The notes under the pieces: model-generated
The model's database searches: none
Seen by the model: only the letters and a program-made list of their open reading frames with translations
Told to the model about the DNA's origin: nothing
From: CAVVPY01 sp963750295
Lineage (GTDB): Bacteria > Actinomycetota > Actinomycetes > Mycobacteriales > Jatrophihabitantaceae
DNA length: 64,000 nt
Direction of reading: 5' to 3'
Assembly: GCA_963750295.1 (NCBI GenBank)
Contig: CAVVPY010000001.1
Coordinates: 1,426,001-1,490,000 of the forward strand
Position numbers and translations under genes: made by a program
Part shown: positions 24,363-33,221 of the stretch, piece by piece
Layout of the letters: every line of letters begins with the position of its first letter
Position numbering within the stretch: the first letter of the stretch is position 1

Positions 24363-26126
24363 GAGGTCGATGGTGCTCGTGTAGGCATCCTGATTCGGTG
24401 CGGTCGTGCCGGGATTGCCGCGGAAGTCCGTCCACGACGGGTGCAGGCGTTTGTCGGCACCCATGGCCGCGTCGGTGTAGTCGCCGATGAACCCGCCCTG
24501 CAGCACGTGCCCGTCCGCCCCGACCGTCGGGAACTGGATACGCGGGTTGGACGAGCGGGTCGTGATCCGCGTGATCGGGCCGGTGCTGACGATGCGGCCC
24601 GCTTCCGCGTCGACCGACCAGTAGGCGTAGTCGAGCTTCACGTTCGAGGCCTGGTAGTGCCGGGTGTAGGAGGTGATCGCCGCGGTGCCGTCGAAGGCCG
24701 CGACCGCACCGAAGATCTCGTCCTGACCGCTGCCGAACGACACCGGCCGCGTCCAGGCCACGCCATCGGTGGAGGACGAGACGATGTTGTCGGCATTGGT
24801 CCTGATCGACTCACCGGTCCTCGGGTTGTAGCGGCCGTTGCGGTCGTCGACCCAGGTCACGATGAACACGCCGGTCACGGGGTCGACGGTGAGCGCCGGG
24901 AAGGCGTTGATGCGGAAGTTCTCGCCGGTCAGCCGGTAGTCGCCGACGTTGTCGTTGACCGGGAAGTCGTAGTTCGTCCCGACGATCGAGCGTGAGAAGG
25001 TCCGGCCGTGGTCGGTGGACGTCGCGACCACGGTGACGTCGCGGTCGTTCGGACGGTCGCACGCCGCGCTCGCGCAGTAGCTGGTCTCGTAGGCCACCGA
25101 CAGCGTGCCGTCCGGCCCGACGGCCGGGCTGCTGCCTTGCGAGAACGGCTGCAGACCCGGGTTGTTCGCCCCTGCCACCGTGTCGATGCGGCGTGTGCGC
25201 GAGAAGGTCTGCGCGCCGTCCGTACTCGTGGCGATGACGATGGGCGACTCGGCGTACCCGCCGTCGGCCGTGTCTCGGAAGCGGGTCCAGGTGACGTACA
25301 CCCGGTTGCTGTTCGGGTCGGCGGCGAGCCAGATCTTGTCGTTGAAGAAGTGCGTGGGCGTCGGGTTCCCGTCGGCGTCGGCGCCGTCGAGCCGGACGAT
25401 GGTCGGTTCGCCGAAGCTCAGCCCACCGTCGTGCGAGACGTTGACGGTGATCGCGTTGGGCGCTTCGGTGCCGCCGTCGGCGGGCGCACCGCGACTGAAC
25501 GAGATGTTGCCGTAGTAGACGGTGTTGTCCGGCCCGAACGCGACGACGGGATCACCGGCGGCGTCCATCGCGTGCAGCGGCCCGACGGCACCGGTCTCCC
25601 AGGTCAGCCCGGGGAGCAGGACGTCGGTCCAGGTCGACCCGCCGTCGGTGGACGTGTAGGCGTAGCCCACCGGCTGGTTGCTCGCGGTGAGCGCGCTGTA
25701 ACCCCGGTAGTCGTTCGCCCCGGCGACGATGTTGGCCGGGTTCTCGGGGTTGACCGCGATCGTGGTCTCGTTCTGCGGGGTCGAGCAGCCGCCGCCTGAT
25801 CCCGAACTGGTGAGCCGGTCGCCGACGATCATGTCGACGTTCGGGGCCGGGTCGGGGTACGGGTTCGGCTTGCCGATGAACTTCTTGCACTGCGCGGTGA
25901 TCGGCGCGTTCTGGTCGTTGCTCTCGTTCTCCTCCGCGAGGACGTCCTTCAGCAGCGGGTTGTGCCGGGCGGCTCCCGTTCCGGGCACTGCTGCCAGGTG
26001 CGAGTGCGCTGCCCGCGTCGGAGTGACCGGCACCGGCGCGGCGAAGGCGGACGGCGCCAACGTCAGCGCCCCGACTGCTCCGGCGACAGCGAGGGCCGCG
26101 ACCATGCGACGACGAACGACAACCAT
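24357..26126 (-). CDS. Secreted sialidase-like (BNR/Asp-box) protein
   Basis: A 589-aa protein with a clear Sec signal peptide (MVVVRRRMVAALAVAGAVG, cleavage after AFA near residue 29). The rest is a beta-propeller with Asp-box repeats: STDGGSTW, SHDGGLSF, STDGAQTF, STDHGRTF and STDGVAW. The sialidase superfamily fold is supported, but the Arg triad and FRIP motif of true sialidases are not obvious, so it may be a different glycosidase or a binding propeller. Four cysteines suit an extracellular protein. Divergent from the LAL regulator across about 394 bp. Confidence 0.78.
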   Translation of the reverse strand: MVVVRRRMVAALAVAGAVGALTLAPSAFAAPVPVTPTRAAHSHLAAVPGTGAARHNPLLKDVLAEENESNDQNAPITAQCKKFIGKPNPYPDPAPNVDMIVGDRLTSSGSGGGCSTPQNETTIAVNPENPANIVAGANDYRGYSALTASNQPVGYAYTSTDGGSTWTDVLLPGLTWETGAVGPLHAMDAAGDPVVAFGPDNTVYYGNISFSRGAPADGGTEAPNAITVNVSHDGGLSFGEPTIVRLDGADADGNPTPTHFFNDKIWLAADPNSNRVYVTWTRFRDTADGGYAESPIVIATSTDGAQTFSRTRRIDTVAGANNPGLQPFSQGSSPAVGPDGTLSVAYETSYCASAACDRPNDRDVTVVATSTDHGRTFSRSIVGTNYDFPVNDNVGDYRLTGENFRINAFPALTVDPVTGVFIVTWVDDRNGRYNPRTGESIRTNADNIVSSSTDGVAWTRPVSFGSGQDEIFGAVAAFDGTAAITSYTRHYQASNVKLDYAYWSVDAEAGRIVSTGPITRITTRSSNPRIQFPTVGADGHVLQGGFIGDYTDAAMGADKRLHPSWTDFRGNPGTTAPNQDAYTSTIDLG

Positions 26127-26520
26127 GCCAAACCCCCAGGTATCCGACAGCTGACCGTGGCTGAGCGTGCCATATCGCGGCTCGGAACGACAGGGCGAGC
26201 CCAGGCACGGTTTTGCCCGAATTGCGCGGATCGTGGTTATCGGCAGCTCGGCTTACGTCATCTGACAGATCCGCAGCCGGCCACGCTACGAGATCGTCAT
26301 CGGCACAGCAGTCGCCGTCGGACCCGTCGGGAGGGACGCGTCCGACGGTGACCGCGCCGGGATCGCAACGGGAAGGGACACCATCGTGGCCGTTGCGGTC
26401 CATTGCCGGCCGGTGCGTGCGGCCGCCGCCGACCACGCACCGGCCGGCCGGCCGGTCCCGCCCATATTCGTGCCGCCGCGACACTCTGCGCAGGCGCGTG
26501 AGCGGGCGATACTTCTTGCC
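26127..26520. other. Intergenic region between Asp-box gene and LAL regulator
   Basis: About 394 bp with no convincing gene. A frame open from 26386 in phase with the regulator encodes Ala/Arg/Pro-rich sequence without similarity, so I start the regulator at GTG 26521. The stretch holds one perfect 9-bp inverted repeat (26315-26348) and must contain promoters for both divergent genes. Confidence 0.6.
26315..26348. repeat. 9-bp perfect inverted repeat (operator or hairpin candidate)
   Basis: CCGTCGGAC (26315-26323) and GTCCGACGG (26340-26348) with a 16-nt spacer, itself containing CCGTCGG. It lies 173 bp before the LAL regulator start and 189 bp before the Asp-box gene start. Confidence 0.5.
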
Positions 26521-29409
26521 GTGGCCCACGACGTCCGCGCCCGCCCGTTGATCGGCCGCGCCGACGCCCTGACCACGATCTGCGACACCGGCCGGCGCAC
26601 CCCGGGTCCGAACGTCGCCGTGATCTCCGGCGAGGCGGGCATCGGCAAGAGCCGCCTGCTCGACCACGTAATCGCCGCCCACCGGGCCGACGGCTGGCAG
26701 GTGCTGACCGGGGGGTGCGTCGAGGTCAGTGGCGATCCCATCCCGTACGCGCCGATCGCGGAGGCGATGCGGCGGCTGCGGCGCGACGTGGACGACGAGG
26801 TGTTGCTCGGTCAGATCGACATGCTGCTGGGAGTCGGTGCCGGACCGCTGCGCGACCAGGCCGACCTGTTCGAGCACGCACTGTCGGTCGTCCAACGCGT
26901 GTCGAACTCGGGACCGACTTTGCTCGCGCTCGAGGATCTGCACTGGGCCGACCCCGGCACCCTCGACCTGGTCGCGTTCTTGCTCCGCAACCTCGACGGC
27001 GATCCGCTGTTCGTCCTCACCTATCGCAGCGAAGGCTGGCAGCACTCCCCCGGCCTGCAACGACTGATCGAGACCCTGGTCCGTGCCCGCCAGGCCGCTC
27101 GCATCGAGCTGGCGCGGCTCTCGCGCGACGAGCTCGCCGCACTCGCCGAGGCCGTCCTGGGCACGGCCGCCGGCCACGAGGTGCTGGACCGCCTGCACAC
27201 GCGCTCGCAAGGCAATCCGTTCATCGCCGAGGAACTTCTCGTCGCGGGCACCGACGACGACGTGCCGGCCTCGCTGCAGGACGTCCTGCTGGCCCGCGCC
27301 TCGCTGATCGACTCCGACGCCGAGCACCTGGTCCGGCTTGCCGCCCTCATCGGGCGGCCGGTGGCCCACGACCTGCTCGTCGCGACGAGCGGGCTGGGTC
27401 CGGAGCGGTTTGCCGTCGCCGTCCGGCAGGCAGTCGAGAGTGGCCTGCTGGTCGTCGACCGCGAGCGCGAGCAGTACGCGTTCCGGCACGTCCTCACCCA
27501 GGAGGCGGTGCGCGAGCGGATCCTGCCGGCCGAACGGCGGCGGCTGCACGGGGCGGTTGCCGCCGTGCTGGGCCGCGACCCCGACGTGGACAAGAGTGCG
27601 AGCCGCGCGGCCGAGTGGGCCGCGCACGTGCTGGCGACCGGCGACCGGCCGGCCGCGCTGGCCGCCTCGCTGCGTGCCGGGCGACTGGCTGCGGCGGTCT
27701 ATGCCTACGCCGCGGCGTGGCGGCAGTACCGCCGGGTGATCGAACTGCTCGGCCGTGTCGACGGCGCCGTCGACGGTGAGTCGATCGCGACCGTGTACGC
27801 CGAGGCGGCCGACGCGGCCCGGTGGGGCGGCGACCTCGAGGCGGCCGTGAGCCTCGCCGATCGCGCGGCGGAGGCGGCCGAGAACCCGGCCGACCGCGCC
27901 GCCGTCACCGAGCGCCGCGGGCGTTACCTGGTCGAAGCCGGCCGGCTCGAAGAGGCCGAGACTGCGTTCGCGCAGGCCAAGCAACTCGCCGCCGAGGCGG
28001 ATGAGCCGGCGCTGCAGGCACGAGTCGCGGTCTCGTCGGCCCGCTTGCTCATGCAGACCGGACGGCATCAGCAGGCGATCCCCACCGCCCGCGAAGCGCT
28101 CGTGTCGGCGTCCGCCGCGCACGCGCCCGGCGAGCAGGGTCGGGCGCACACCGCGCTGGGTATGAGCCTGGTCCTGCTCGGTTCGGTCGAGGACGGGCTG
28201 CAGCACGTGCGCCAGGGTCATGAACTCGTGCACGCCTACGGCGACCTGGACGACTGCCGCCGTGCCGACAGCAACCTGTCCTACGCGCTGCTGATCGCCG
28301 GGCACACGCGGGAGGCATGTGACGTCTCGGTCGCCGGGTTGCAGACGATGCGCAGGTACGGACTCGTCGCGGCCGGCGGCGGGGCCCTGACGAGCAACAC
28401 GATCGTGCTGCTGCGGATGAGCGGACGGTGGGCCGAGGCCGAGCGCCTGTCGGACGAGGCCGAGGCACAGGGGCTGCCTGCCGGCATGGCGCTGCGGATC
28501 GCGCTCTCGCGCAGCGAACTCGACATCGCCCGTGGCCACCTCGACCGAGCGCGCGGATACATCGACACCGCCCGCGAGCTCGCCGCACAGTTGTCCAGCG
28601 CCGAGGTCCTCGCCGACCTGCACCTCGCCGAGGCGAACCTGGCTCTGGGCCACGACGACCCCGACACCGCGGCGCAGGCTGTCGACGACGCCGAAACGCT
28701 GCTGGACGACGAGAGCCCACGGCTGACCGTCCGCACCTACCTGGTCGGGCTGCGCGTCGAGGCCGAACTGGCCGAGCGTGCTCGTCCGCGCCGCGGCACC
28801 GCCGCGAGCGAGCGGGCCGAGCGCTTCCATCAGCGGCTGGCGGCCGTCCGCGAGGGCAGCGCGTCGCCCGAGATCCGGGCGTACGCGGCCACGGGTGACG
28901 GCGAGTACGCCCGCGCCCGGCGCGAGCCCGATGCAGCGAACTGGAGCACGGCCGGCGAGCTGTGGGCTGCGCTCGACCGGCCGCGCGGACTGGCCTACTG
29001 CCTGCTGCGCGCGGCCGAGGCCGAGTTGACCGTGCGCCGGATGGCGTCCGCGCGCGACCTGCTGCACCGCGCCGACGTCCTCGCCGCCGACCTCGGCGCC
29101 GAGCCGATCCGCGCCGCCGTGCGCTCGCTCGCCGAGCGGGGCCGCGTCCAGCTCGATTCGGCATCCGCCGGATCTCGCGCGATGGTCGGGGCCGCGACCC
29201 ACCTGACCGCGCGCGAACTGCAGGTGCTGGCCGAACTCGCTGCCGGTCTCAGCAACCGCGAGATAGCCACCAAGTTGTACCTGAGCCACCGCACCGTCGG
29301 CGTCCACGTCTCCAACGTGCTCGCCAAGCTCGGCGTGCGGTCACGAACCGAGGCTGCAACCGCAGCCGCCCGCCTCAACCTGTTGTCCCACGGGAGGAAC
29401 CAGCCATGA
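26521..29409 (+). CDS. Large ATP-binding LuxR-family (LAL) transcriptional regulator
   Basis: A 962-aa protein. An N-terminal AAA/STAND ATPase has Walker A GEAGIGKSRLL (about 37-47) and Walker B LLALEDLHWAD (about 134-144). A long alpha-helical TPR-like middle (about 400-850) follows. The C-terminal LuxR helix-turn-helix (about 895-958) reads LTARELQVLAELAAGLSNREIATKLYLSHRTVGVHVSNVL in its consensus positions. LAL regulators activate sugar, antibiotic or stress genes after ATP binding. The divergent secreted Asp-box gene and the overlapping small gene downstream are natural target candidates. Its stop overlaps the ATG of the next gene. Confidence 0.92.
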   Translation: MAHDVRARPLIGRADALTTICDTGRRTPGPNVAVISGEAGIGKSRLLDHVIAAHRADGWQVLTGGCVEVSGDPIPYAPIAEAMRRLRRDVDDEVLLGQIDMLLGVGAGPLRDQADLFEHALSVVQRVSNSGPTLLALEDLHWADPGTLDLVAFLLRNLDGDPLFVLTYRSEGWQHSPGLQRLIETLVRARQAARIELARLSRDELAALAEAVLGTAAGHEVLDRLHTRSQGNPFIAEELLVAGTDDDVPASLQDVLLARASLIDSDAEHLVRLAALIGRPVAHDLLVATSGLGPERFAVAVRQAVESGLLVVDREREQYAFRHVLTQEAVRERILPAERRRLHGAVAAVLGRDPDVDKSASRAAEWAAHVLATGDRPAALAASLRAGRLAAAVYAYAAAWRQYRRVIELLGRVDGAVDGESIATVYAEAADAARWGGDLEAAVSLADRAAEAAENPADRAAVTERRGRYLVEAGRLEEAETAFAQAKQLAAEADEPALQARVAVSSARLLMQTGRHQQAIPTAREALVSASAAHAPGEQGRAHTALGMSLVLLGSVEDGLQHVRQGHELVHAYGDLDDCRRADSNLSYALLIAGHTREACDVSVAGLQTMRRYGLVAAGGGALTSNTIVLLRMSGRWAEAERLSDEAEAQGLPAGMALRIALSRSELDIARGHLDRARGYIDTARELAAQLSSAEVLADLHLAEANLALGHDDPDTAAQAVDDAETLLDDESPRLTVRTYLVGLRVEAELAERARPRRGTAASERAERFHQRLAAVREGSASPEIRAYAATGDGEYARARREPDAANWSTAGELWAALDRPRGLAYCLLRAAEAELTVRRMASARDLLHRADVLAADLGAEPIRAAVRSLAERGRVQLDSASAGSRAMVGAATHLTARELQVLAELAAGLSNREIATKLYLSHRTVGVHVSNVLAKLGVRSRTEAATAAARLNLLSHGRNQP

Positions 29410-29792
29410 ACTCCACTGCTGCAGTCGTCGCCACCGCGTTCAACATGCACACCGACCTGGTGATCGCCAAGCACCCGGACGGCTCGCTGACGCTGACCGC
29501 GGTCGACACCCACGCCCGCAAGCACGCGGTCACCATCAGCTCGGTGCTAGCGCACCGGCTCGGTACCGCCGCCGGCCGAACCTCGGCCCCGTCACCCGCG
29601 CCGCACGCGGTCGCGCCGCCGTCGCCGTTCAACATGCACACCGATGCGCGGACGAAGGTCGAGGCCGTCGGCCGCACCAAGATCGTGATCGCCGGACCCG
29701 GCACGGCCCCGAACGGCTCGGCCGTGTCGCTGACCATCACCATCGACGGACCCGCGCTCGACCACCTTCGAGGTGCACACCCGGGGTTGTAG
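29406..29792 (+). CDS. Small protein with duplicated FNMHTD motif
   Basis: A 128-aa protein that I cannot assign. It contains FNMHTD twice, at residues 12-17 and 75-80, encoded by an identical 17-nt DNA stretch (29439-29455 and 29628-29644). Each copy is followed by a segment of alternating polar/hydrophobic, beta-like sequence (HPDGSLTLTAVD; RTKIVIAGPG, SAVSLTITIDG). A Pro/Ala/Ser linker (about 58-74) separates the halves. No signal peptide, helix or Cys. The ATG overlaps the LAL regulator stop (ATGA), so it is co-translated with that regulator and may be a partner or target of it. Confidence 0.7.
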   Translation: MNSTAAVVATAFNMHTDLVIAKHPDGSLTLTAVDTHARKHAVTISSVLAHRLGTAAGRTSAPSPAPHAVAPPSPFNMHTDARTKVEAVGRTKIVIAGPGTAPNGSAVSLTITIDGPALDHLRGAHPGL

Positions 29793-29882
29793 CCCCGGCC
29801 CGACCGTCCCGCATTCCGCCCGGACAGCTTCCCGACCGCCGGCGCGGCATCCCGTCCTGCCCGTTCGGAGTCGAGCCCTGCC

Positions 29883-31361
29883 ATGGCCACACCACGCGTC
29901 GCAACGCGCACGAGTACCGCGGCCCCGACCGCGATGCTGGTGATCGCGGCTGCGCTCTGGGGTCTGTCGATGACCGGCGGCAAGTACGTCCTGGGCACGC
30001 TCGGGCCGGTCACCGTGCTCGCCGCAGAACTCGTGGCGGCCACGGTCGTGCTGTGGACGGTGCTGCTCGTGCGCGGCTACCGGTCCCCCGCGTCGTGGCC
30101 GCGGGTCGTCGCGCTCGGGGTGCTCGAACCGGCCGTCGCCTACCTGGTCGTCACTCTCGGGCTGGCCCGGACGAGCGCGTCGAACGCCTCGGTGATCACC
30201 GGCTTCGAGTCCGCGTTCGTCGTCCTGCTCGCGTTCGTGTTCCTGCGTGAGCGTGCCGAACGGCGGGTGTTGCTCGCGGTGGCAGCCGCACTCGTCGGCC
30301 TGTTCGCGCTCGAACATGCGGACGGGTTGACCCTGCCGGGTGCGGGCGACGCGCTGGTGCTCTGCGGCGCACTCAGTGCCGCCGGCTACACCATCGTGGC
30401 GCGGGGAATCACCGACGATGTCGACCCGCTCGTCCTGACCGCACACCAGTTCGCCGTCGCGTGCGCGGTGACGCTGCCGATCGCGGGCACGGTGTGGGCG
30501 ACGGGCGGCGAGACGATTCCGGCGCATGTGCCGGTGCAGGTCTGGGTCGTCACCGCACTGGTCGGCGTCGGGGGTTACGCGCTGAGTTTCCTGCTCTACA
30601 ACCGGGCAGTCACCGCGGTCCCGGCCGGGACCGCGGCAGTGATCATCAACCTGATCCCTGCCTTCGGCTTCGCCGGCGCCGTGCTGCTGCTCGGTGAGCA
30701 GGTCACCCCGTCCCGACTGGCGGGCGCCGTACTGATCACCGCTTCGGTCGCACTGTTCACCCGCACCTCGCCGCAGTCACCGAGCGACAGTTACCGGGAC
30801 GCGCCAGCGGCTGAGCAGCGCGTCGGTGAGCGCCGCGAGCACCGGGTGCGGCTGCGTCCACGTGGTCCCGGCGCACTGCCGTACCCACACCGCACCGCGC
30901 ACCGACCCGCAGACGGCCAGCCCGTCCAGGCGCTCGAGGCCGTCCAGGGCGAGCGGTTGCACGACGACGTCGATCCCGCGCGAGCGGGCCAGATCCAGCA
31001 GCCGGCGGCGCGTGACTCCGGGCAGGAGCCGGCCGTCCAGCGGCGGGGTGACCAGGCGATCGGCGACGATCGCCAGGACGTTGCCGCGCGTCGTTTCCAG
31101 GCAGTGACCGTCCGCGTCGACGAGCAGCGCCGGGCCGCCGCACGACCGCTCGATCTCGTCGAGGCGGCGCCGGTCGGCGAGCTTGTGGCGGCCCGGTCCG
31201 CGGTCGACGCGGACGTGCGGCAGGTCGATCCCCTGCTGAACGGACATCGGCTGCGGCAGCTCGGCGGATGCGACCCTGATGTCGAAGCGACCGGCGGCCA
31301 GCTCGACGCGCACCCGAGCGACGCGGTGCGGGCGGGACGCGTCCCTGACCGCCGCCGGTAA
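29883..31361 (+). CDS. EamA/DMT-family transporter with abnormal run-on C-terminus
   Basis: The first ~300 residues are a ten-helix drug/metabolite transporter with two EamA repeats (ALWGLSMTGGKYVLGTLGP, GLARTSASNASVITGFESAFV, LNRAV-like YNRAVTAVPAGTAAVI). Family members end about where FTRTSPQSP occurs (near 30780). Here no stop codon follows, and the frame continues about 190 polar codons to 31361, antisense to pabB. The tail has no recognisable fold. Either the stop was lost and the tail is translated, or a sequencing error or frameshift hides it. ATG start; a DMT exporter of metabolites is the likely role. Confidence 0.75.
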   Translation: MATPRVATRTSTAAPTAMLVIAAALWGLSMTGGKYVLGTLGPVTVLAAELVAATVVLWTVLLVRGYRSPASWPRVVALGVLEPAVAYLVVTLGLARTSASNASVITGFESAFVVLLAFVFLRERAERRVLLAVAAALVGLFALEHADGLTLPGAGDALVLCGALSAAGYTIVARGITDDVDPLVLTAHQFAVACAVTLPIAGTVWATGGETIPAHVPVQVWVVTALVGVGGYALSFLLYNRAVTAVPAGTAAVIINLIPAFGFAGAVLLLGEQVTPSRLAGAVLITASVALFTRTSPQSPSDSYRDAPAAEQRVGERREHRVRLRPRGPGALPYPHRTAHRPADGQPVQALEAVQGERLHDDVDPARAGQIQQPAARDSGQEPAVQRRGDQAIGDDRQDVAARRFQAVTVRVDEQRRAAARPLDLVEAAPVGELVAARSAVDADVRQVDPLLNGHRLRQLGGCDPDVEATGGQLDAHPSDAVRAGRVPDRRR

Positions 31362-32765
31362 CCGGTCTGGCGGCGGATCGAGGCCCAACTCCTCGGCCGA
31401 ACCGCTCAGACGGGCCAGATGCCGGTCCAGCTCGACCGGCTCGCCGTCGACGACGAGCAGCGTCTCGAACAGCGCCTCCAACAAGGCGCCGGCCTCCGGC
31501 TCGAGCGCACGGCGGGCGGCCACGGTCGTACCCATCGCCGCGGCGAGCGGAGCCGCCTTGTCCAGGCACTCGTCCCATTCCGCTGCGGGCACGCTCGTGG
31601 CGGTGATGCCCGCGCCGACGCCGAGTTCGAGCTGCCCAGCGCCGGAGAGCTCCGCCGTCCGGATCGCGACGTTCAGCTCGAGCCCGGCGACGGGACTCAC
31701 ATAGCCGACCGCGCCCGTGTACACCCCGCGCGGTCCGGTCTCGAGCTCGTCGATGATCGCCAGCGCCGAGGACTTGGGCGCTCCAGTGACCGAACCGGGC
31801 GGGAAGGCGGCCGCGATCAGATCGGCGTCGCCGGCGCCCGGCGCCAGCGTCGCGGCGACGCGGCTGAGCAGGTGCCACACCCCGCAGTGTGGTGCCACCG
31901 CGAGCAACTCGGGAACCGTCACCGAACCGGTCTGCGCGACGCGCGCGAGGTCGTTGCGTACGAGATCGACGATCATCACGTTCTCGGCGCGCTCCTTGGC
32001 CGAGTCGCGCAGCGCTCGGGCGTTGCGCGCGTCGACGATCGGGTCGGCCGAGCGGGCCCGGGTGCCCTTCACCGGCGCCGACAGCAGCGCACGGCCACGC
32101 CGGCGCAGGAACAGCTCGGGCGAGAAGCTCAGCACCGACTCGTCGACGCCGCGCAGGAGTGCCGCGTGGGCCGGACGCAACTCCGCGACGAGGTCGGCGA
32201 AAAGGGCCGTCGCCGACCCGCCGAACGTGGCGCGGAGGCGTACGCAGAGGTTGGCCTGGTAGACGTCGCCTGCCTCGATCCGGGCAACGCAGTGCTCGAC
32301 CGCGGCGGCGTAGCCGGCTGCGGAGTTGTCCGCGACGAATGGCCCGACCTCGTAACCAGCCGGCGCGGTGGTCGGGATTGTCGCGAGCTCGACCAGTGCG
32401 TCGCGGCGCCGGTCGGGCGTGCCGTCGAGTGCCTCGTCCCACCAGCTACCCGTCGTCCGGTCCCAGCGCAGCACGTTCGGGTACCAGCCGAAGTGGCATC
32501 GCCGAGCCCCGCCCGGGCGACGGTCGGGGTAGGCCAGCCGGCCGAGCCAGCCACCGCCGAAAGCGCCGCCGCCGTGGTCCGTGACGGGGCCGGCGAACAC
32601 CTCGTCGAGCCGCTCCGACGAGCGCGTCGGGGCGTGGGCGATGACGAGGCCACCACCGCACCAGTCGCCACTGAGCACGGCCAGACCGGCTTCGTCGGGC
32701 AGCCGGCGCAGCACGGCATCCGGGTCCACGCCGTCGAGTCCGGGGACCGCACGCACGCTCACCAC
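30777..32765 (-). CDS. pabB: Aminodeoxychorismate synthase component I / aminodeoxychorismate lyase fusion
   Basis: A 662-aa bifunctional protein for p-aminobenzoate and folate synthesis. The PabB part (about 1-430) has the chorismate-binding motifs SAPVKGTRAR and FPPGSVTGAPKS plus IVDLVRNDLARV. The C-terminal ~220 residues are a class IV PLP aminotransferase (PabC-like): FETLLVVDGEPVELDRHLARL, GRHKLADRRRLD with the probable PLP lysine, and CLETTRGNVLAI. Start GTG 32765 or GTG 32762, both after AAGGGA. Its 3' 585 nt are antisense to the run-on tail of the EamA frame. Confidence 0.9.
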   Translation of the reverse strand: MVSVRAVPGLDGVDPDAVLRRLPDEAGLAVLSGDWCGGGLVIAHAPTRSSERLDEVFAGPVTDHGGGAFGGGWLGRLAYPDRRPGGARRCHFGWYPNVLRWDRTTGSWWDEALDGTPDRRRDALVELATIPTTAPAGYEVGPFVADNSAAGYAAAVEHCVARIEAGDVYQANLCVRLRATFGGSATALFADLVAELRPAHAALLRGVDESVLSFSPELFLRRRGRALLSAPVKGTRARSADPIVDARNARALRDSAKERAENVMIVDLVRNDLARVAQTGSVTVPELLAVAPHCGVWHLLSRVAATLAPGAGDADLIAAAFPPGSVTGAPKSSALAIIDELETGPRGVYTGAVGYVSPVAGLELNVAIRTAELSGAGQLELGVGAGITATSVPAAEWDECLDKAAPLAAAMGTTVAARRALEPEAGALLEALFETLLVVDGEPVELDRHLARLSGSAEELGLDPPPDRLPAAVRDASRPHRVARVRVELAAGRFDIRVASAELPQPMSVQQGIDLPHVRVDRGPGRHKLADRRRLDEIERSCGGPALLVDADGHCLETTRGNVLAIVADRLVTPPLDGRLLPGVTRRRLLDLARSRGIDVVVQPLALDGLERLDGLAVCGSVRGAVWVRQCAGTTWTQPHPVLAALTDALLSRWRVPVTVAR

Positions 32766-32834
32766 GGGGACGTCCCTTCGCCGGCGGTCATCATCGCACC
32801 GGAAGCCGCCCGGCCGCGCTGGCATGATCGAGGG

Positions 32835-33203
32835 ATGGCGCGGATCCTGGTGGCGGACAACGACCCATCCGCCCTCGACCTCGCGCTGACCGATTTGCGG
32901 CTCGAGGGGCACACCGTCCTCGGTACGGGAAACGGCGCCACGGTGGGCGCGCTGGTCGAGTCGTTCGCACCGGACGTCGTCGTCCTCGACCACCGCATGC
33001 CGCCAGGGCCGAACGGCCTGGCCGTGGCCGCCCAACTGCGAGCCGACCGCCCCTCGCTGCGCATTGTGATCTACAGCAACTACCAGGACCTGAAACTGGT
33101 ACGCGCGGCACAGGAGCTGGGGGTTGCATTCGTACCAAAAGGAAATCTTCGGACGCTGCGCGCAAGTGTCCTGCCACCATCGGGTATGGCGCCTACCGGG
33201 TGA
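32835..33203 (+). CDS. Single-domain response regulator (receiver only)
   Basis: A 122-aa receiver domain with the acidic pocket (ADND, residues 7-10), phospho-acceptor Asp52 in VVVLDHRMPPGPNG, a switch Ser in IVIYSNYQDLK and the Lys in FVPKGN. No output domain. Divergent from pabB, 18 nt before the first histidine kinase. Receiver-only proteins pass phosphate or bind partners; here the likely partner is one of the next two kinases. Confidence 0.85.
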   Translation: MARILVADNDPSALDLALTDLRLEGHTVLGTGNGATVGALVESFAPDVVVLDHRMPPGPNGLAVAAQLRADRPSLRIVIYSNYQDLKLVRAAQELGVAFVPKGNLRTLRASVLPPSGMAPTG

Positions 33204-33221
33204 CGCGCTAGCGTCTCCCTC

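Noticed and set aside
25552..29307. 1251-codon open frame on the minus strand opposite the LAL regulator
   Set aside because: Arg/Gln/Gly-rich translation without any family motif; it is the antisense shadow expected from G/C-rich third positions. The + strand gene has ATPase and LuxR motifs.
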